Source: Deltaproteobacteria bacterium (GTDB lineage Bacteria > Desulfobacterota > SM23-61). Taken from it: DNA of 6,952 nt. The stretch is taken from contig JACRCA010000084.1 in NCBI GenBank assembly GCA_016234425.1, positions 1 to 6,952 on the forward strand. Direction: 5' to 3'. The position numbers and the translations under genes were made by a program. Positions 6,038 to 6,952 of this stretch are shown here, one piece after another. Position 1 is the first letter of the stretch, and each line of letters opens with the position of its first letter. The notes below the pieces were generated by a model. It saw only the letters and a list, made by a program, of their open reading frames with translations. It made no database searches and was not told the DNA's origin.

Positions 6038-6952
6038 ATGGAACGGCTGGATGGCTACATGGGAAAAATTCTGAGGGTCGATCTCAGTGCGATGCAGGTA
6101 AGAGAAGAAGAAATGGATGTCAAGAAATTGGGGAAATATGTGGGGGGGACTGGGATGGGAGCCCGATATCTTTTTGATGAAGTTCCTCCAGGAATGGAAT
6201 GGAATGATCCAGGCAATCGGCTCATCTTCTTTTCCGGCCCCCTGGGAGCGACGAGGATCTCTGGAACTGGAACTTTTTCTGTCGTCACTAAAGGCCCGAT
6301 GACGAATCTGGCCGGGAGTTCTCAGGCCAACGGTCTATTTGGAGCCTATCTCAAATTTGCGGGATTCGATGGGTTTCTGGTGCAGGGGGCGGCTCCTGAT
6401 TGGGTTTATCTTTTCATTCATGACGGAAAAGCGCAGCTGCGGGACGCCCGGCATTTAAAAGGGAAGGGCACTTTTGAAACCGAGGAGATTTTGCTGAAAG
6501 AGTTGGGGTTGGGGCGAAGGGGAAGCGTGCAGTGTATTGGCCCGGCCGGCGAAAATCTTATCCGCTTTGCCATGATCTGCGGCGATGGAGGTCATGTGGT
6601 GGCCCACAATGGGATGGGCGCTGTGATGGGGTCAAAGAGGCTTAAGGCGATTGTCGTGGCCAGGGGCCAAGCCGAGATTCCGGTGAAAGACAAAGCCGCT
6701 GTGGAGAGATTAGCTCGAGAATTACACGAGGATGCCAAAACCAAAGGGTCGAAGCGGATTTATGAATGGGGAACAGGGGGAGGATTTTCCGCGGCGGCCC
6801 TCGGCGGCTGGTTGCCCGTTAAGAATTACACGACGAATCTTTTTCCAGAACATGAAAGATTTGATGGTCAATATATTCGCACTCATTTTAAAATGAAGGA
6901 TAATCCCTGCTGGGCCTGTCAGCTTCGTCATAGCAAGATCTGTCAGGTCACC
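6038..6952 (+). CDS. Aldehyde:ferredoxin oxidoreductase (AOR) family protein, N-terminal part
   Basis: The first 305 codons of an expected roughly 600-residue enzyme; the frame is open to the window edge. AOR family enzymes bind tungsten (or molybdenum) on two pterins plus one 4Fe-4S cluster and oxidise aldehydes to acids, or the reverse, with ferredoxin. The N-terminal domain is clear: GYMGKILRVDLS (6-17), GGTGMGARYLFDEVPPG (36-52), SGPLGATRISG (66-76), VVTKGP (82-87), FGAYLKFAGFDGFLVQG, IGPAGENLIRFA, and GMGAVMGSKRLKAI (192-205). The cluster region begins at residue 291 with CWAC, at the position of the first two ligands, but continues QLRHSKIC, so His298 stands where the third classical cysteine is expected and Cys302 comes four residues later. 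Several pterin-contact positions also differ from the Pyrococcus furiosus enzyme. It is probably a divergent subfamily, last in the visible operon, and an unseen ferredoxin-type partner may follow. Confidence 0.9.
   Translation, partial: MERLDGYMGKILRVDLSAMQVREEEMDVKKLGKYVGGTGMGARYLFDEVPPGMEWNDPGNRLIFFSGPLGATRISGTGTFSVVTKGPMTNLAGSSQANGLFGAYLKFAGFDGFLVQGAAPDWVYLFIHDGKAQLRDARHLKGKGTFETEEILLKELGLGRRGSVQCIGPAGENLIRFAMICGDGGHVVAHNGMGAVMGSKRLKAIVVARGQAEIPVKDKAAVERLARELHEDAKTKGSKRIYEWGTGGGFSAAALGGWLPVKNYTTNLFPEHERFDGQYIRTHFKMKDNPCWACQLRHSKICQVT

Overview
The window looks like a piece of an anaerobic bacterial chromosome, most likely a deltaproteobacterium (Desulfobacterota) or a similar strict anaerobe. 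This is inferred from a branched-chain-type ABC transporter beside a family III CoA-transferase/racemase and a tungsten-type aldehyde:ferredoxin oxidoreductase (AOR), and from two long imperfect hairpins of a kind I associate with such genomes. No taxonomic marker gene is present, so the assignment is tentative. Base composition looks even at roughly 50% GC. All genes lie on the + strand and nothing suggests recent insertion.

Layout. Positions 2-1807 hold the end of a LivM-type permease followed by the LivG- and LivF-type ATPases, tightly packed and translationally coupled. A 92-bp gap holds a long imperfect hairpin. Positions 1900-3075 encode a CaiB/BaiF family protein carrying the His/Asp/Glu set of alpha-methylacyl-CoA racemases. 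A 184-bp gap follows with a very strong GC-rich hairpin, so a new transcription unit could start after it. Positions 3260-5999 encode a HisC-like PLP aminotransferase, a DUF6282-type metal-dependent hydrolase-like protein, and a two-cysteine Asp/Glu racemase or maleate isomerase family enzyme, spaced 7 to 30 bp apart. Positions 6038-6952 are the first 305 codons of an AOR family oxidoreductase that runs off the window.

How the genes may work together (inference). The set reads as an uptake-plus-catabolism module for a small organic acid or amino-acid-like compound. The ABC system would import it, and the aminotransferase, hydrolase-like protein and isomerase/racemase would rework a carboxylate skeleton. 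The CaiB/BaiF protein would act at the CoA-thioester level, and the AOR would handle an aldehyde/acid step with ferredoxin. The substrate cannot be read from the sequence. The most unusual points are the AOR, whose cofactor- and cluster-binding positions differ from the classical enzyme, and the combination of poorly characterised enzymes in one run.
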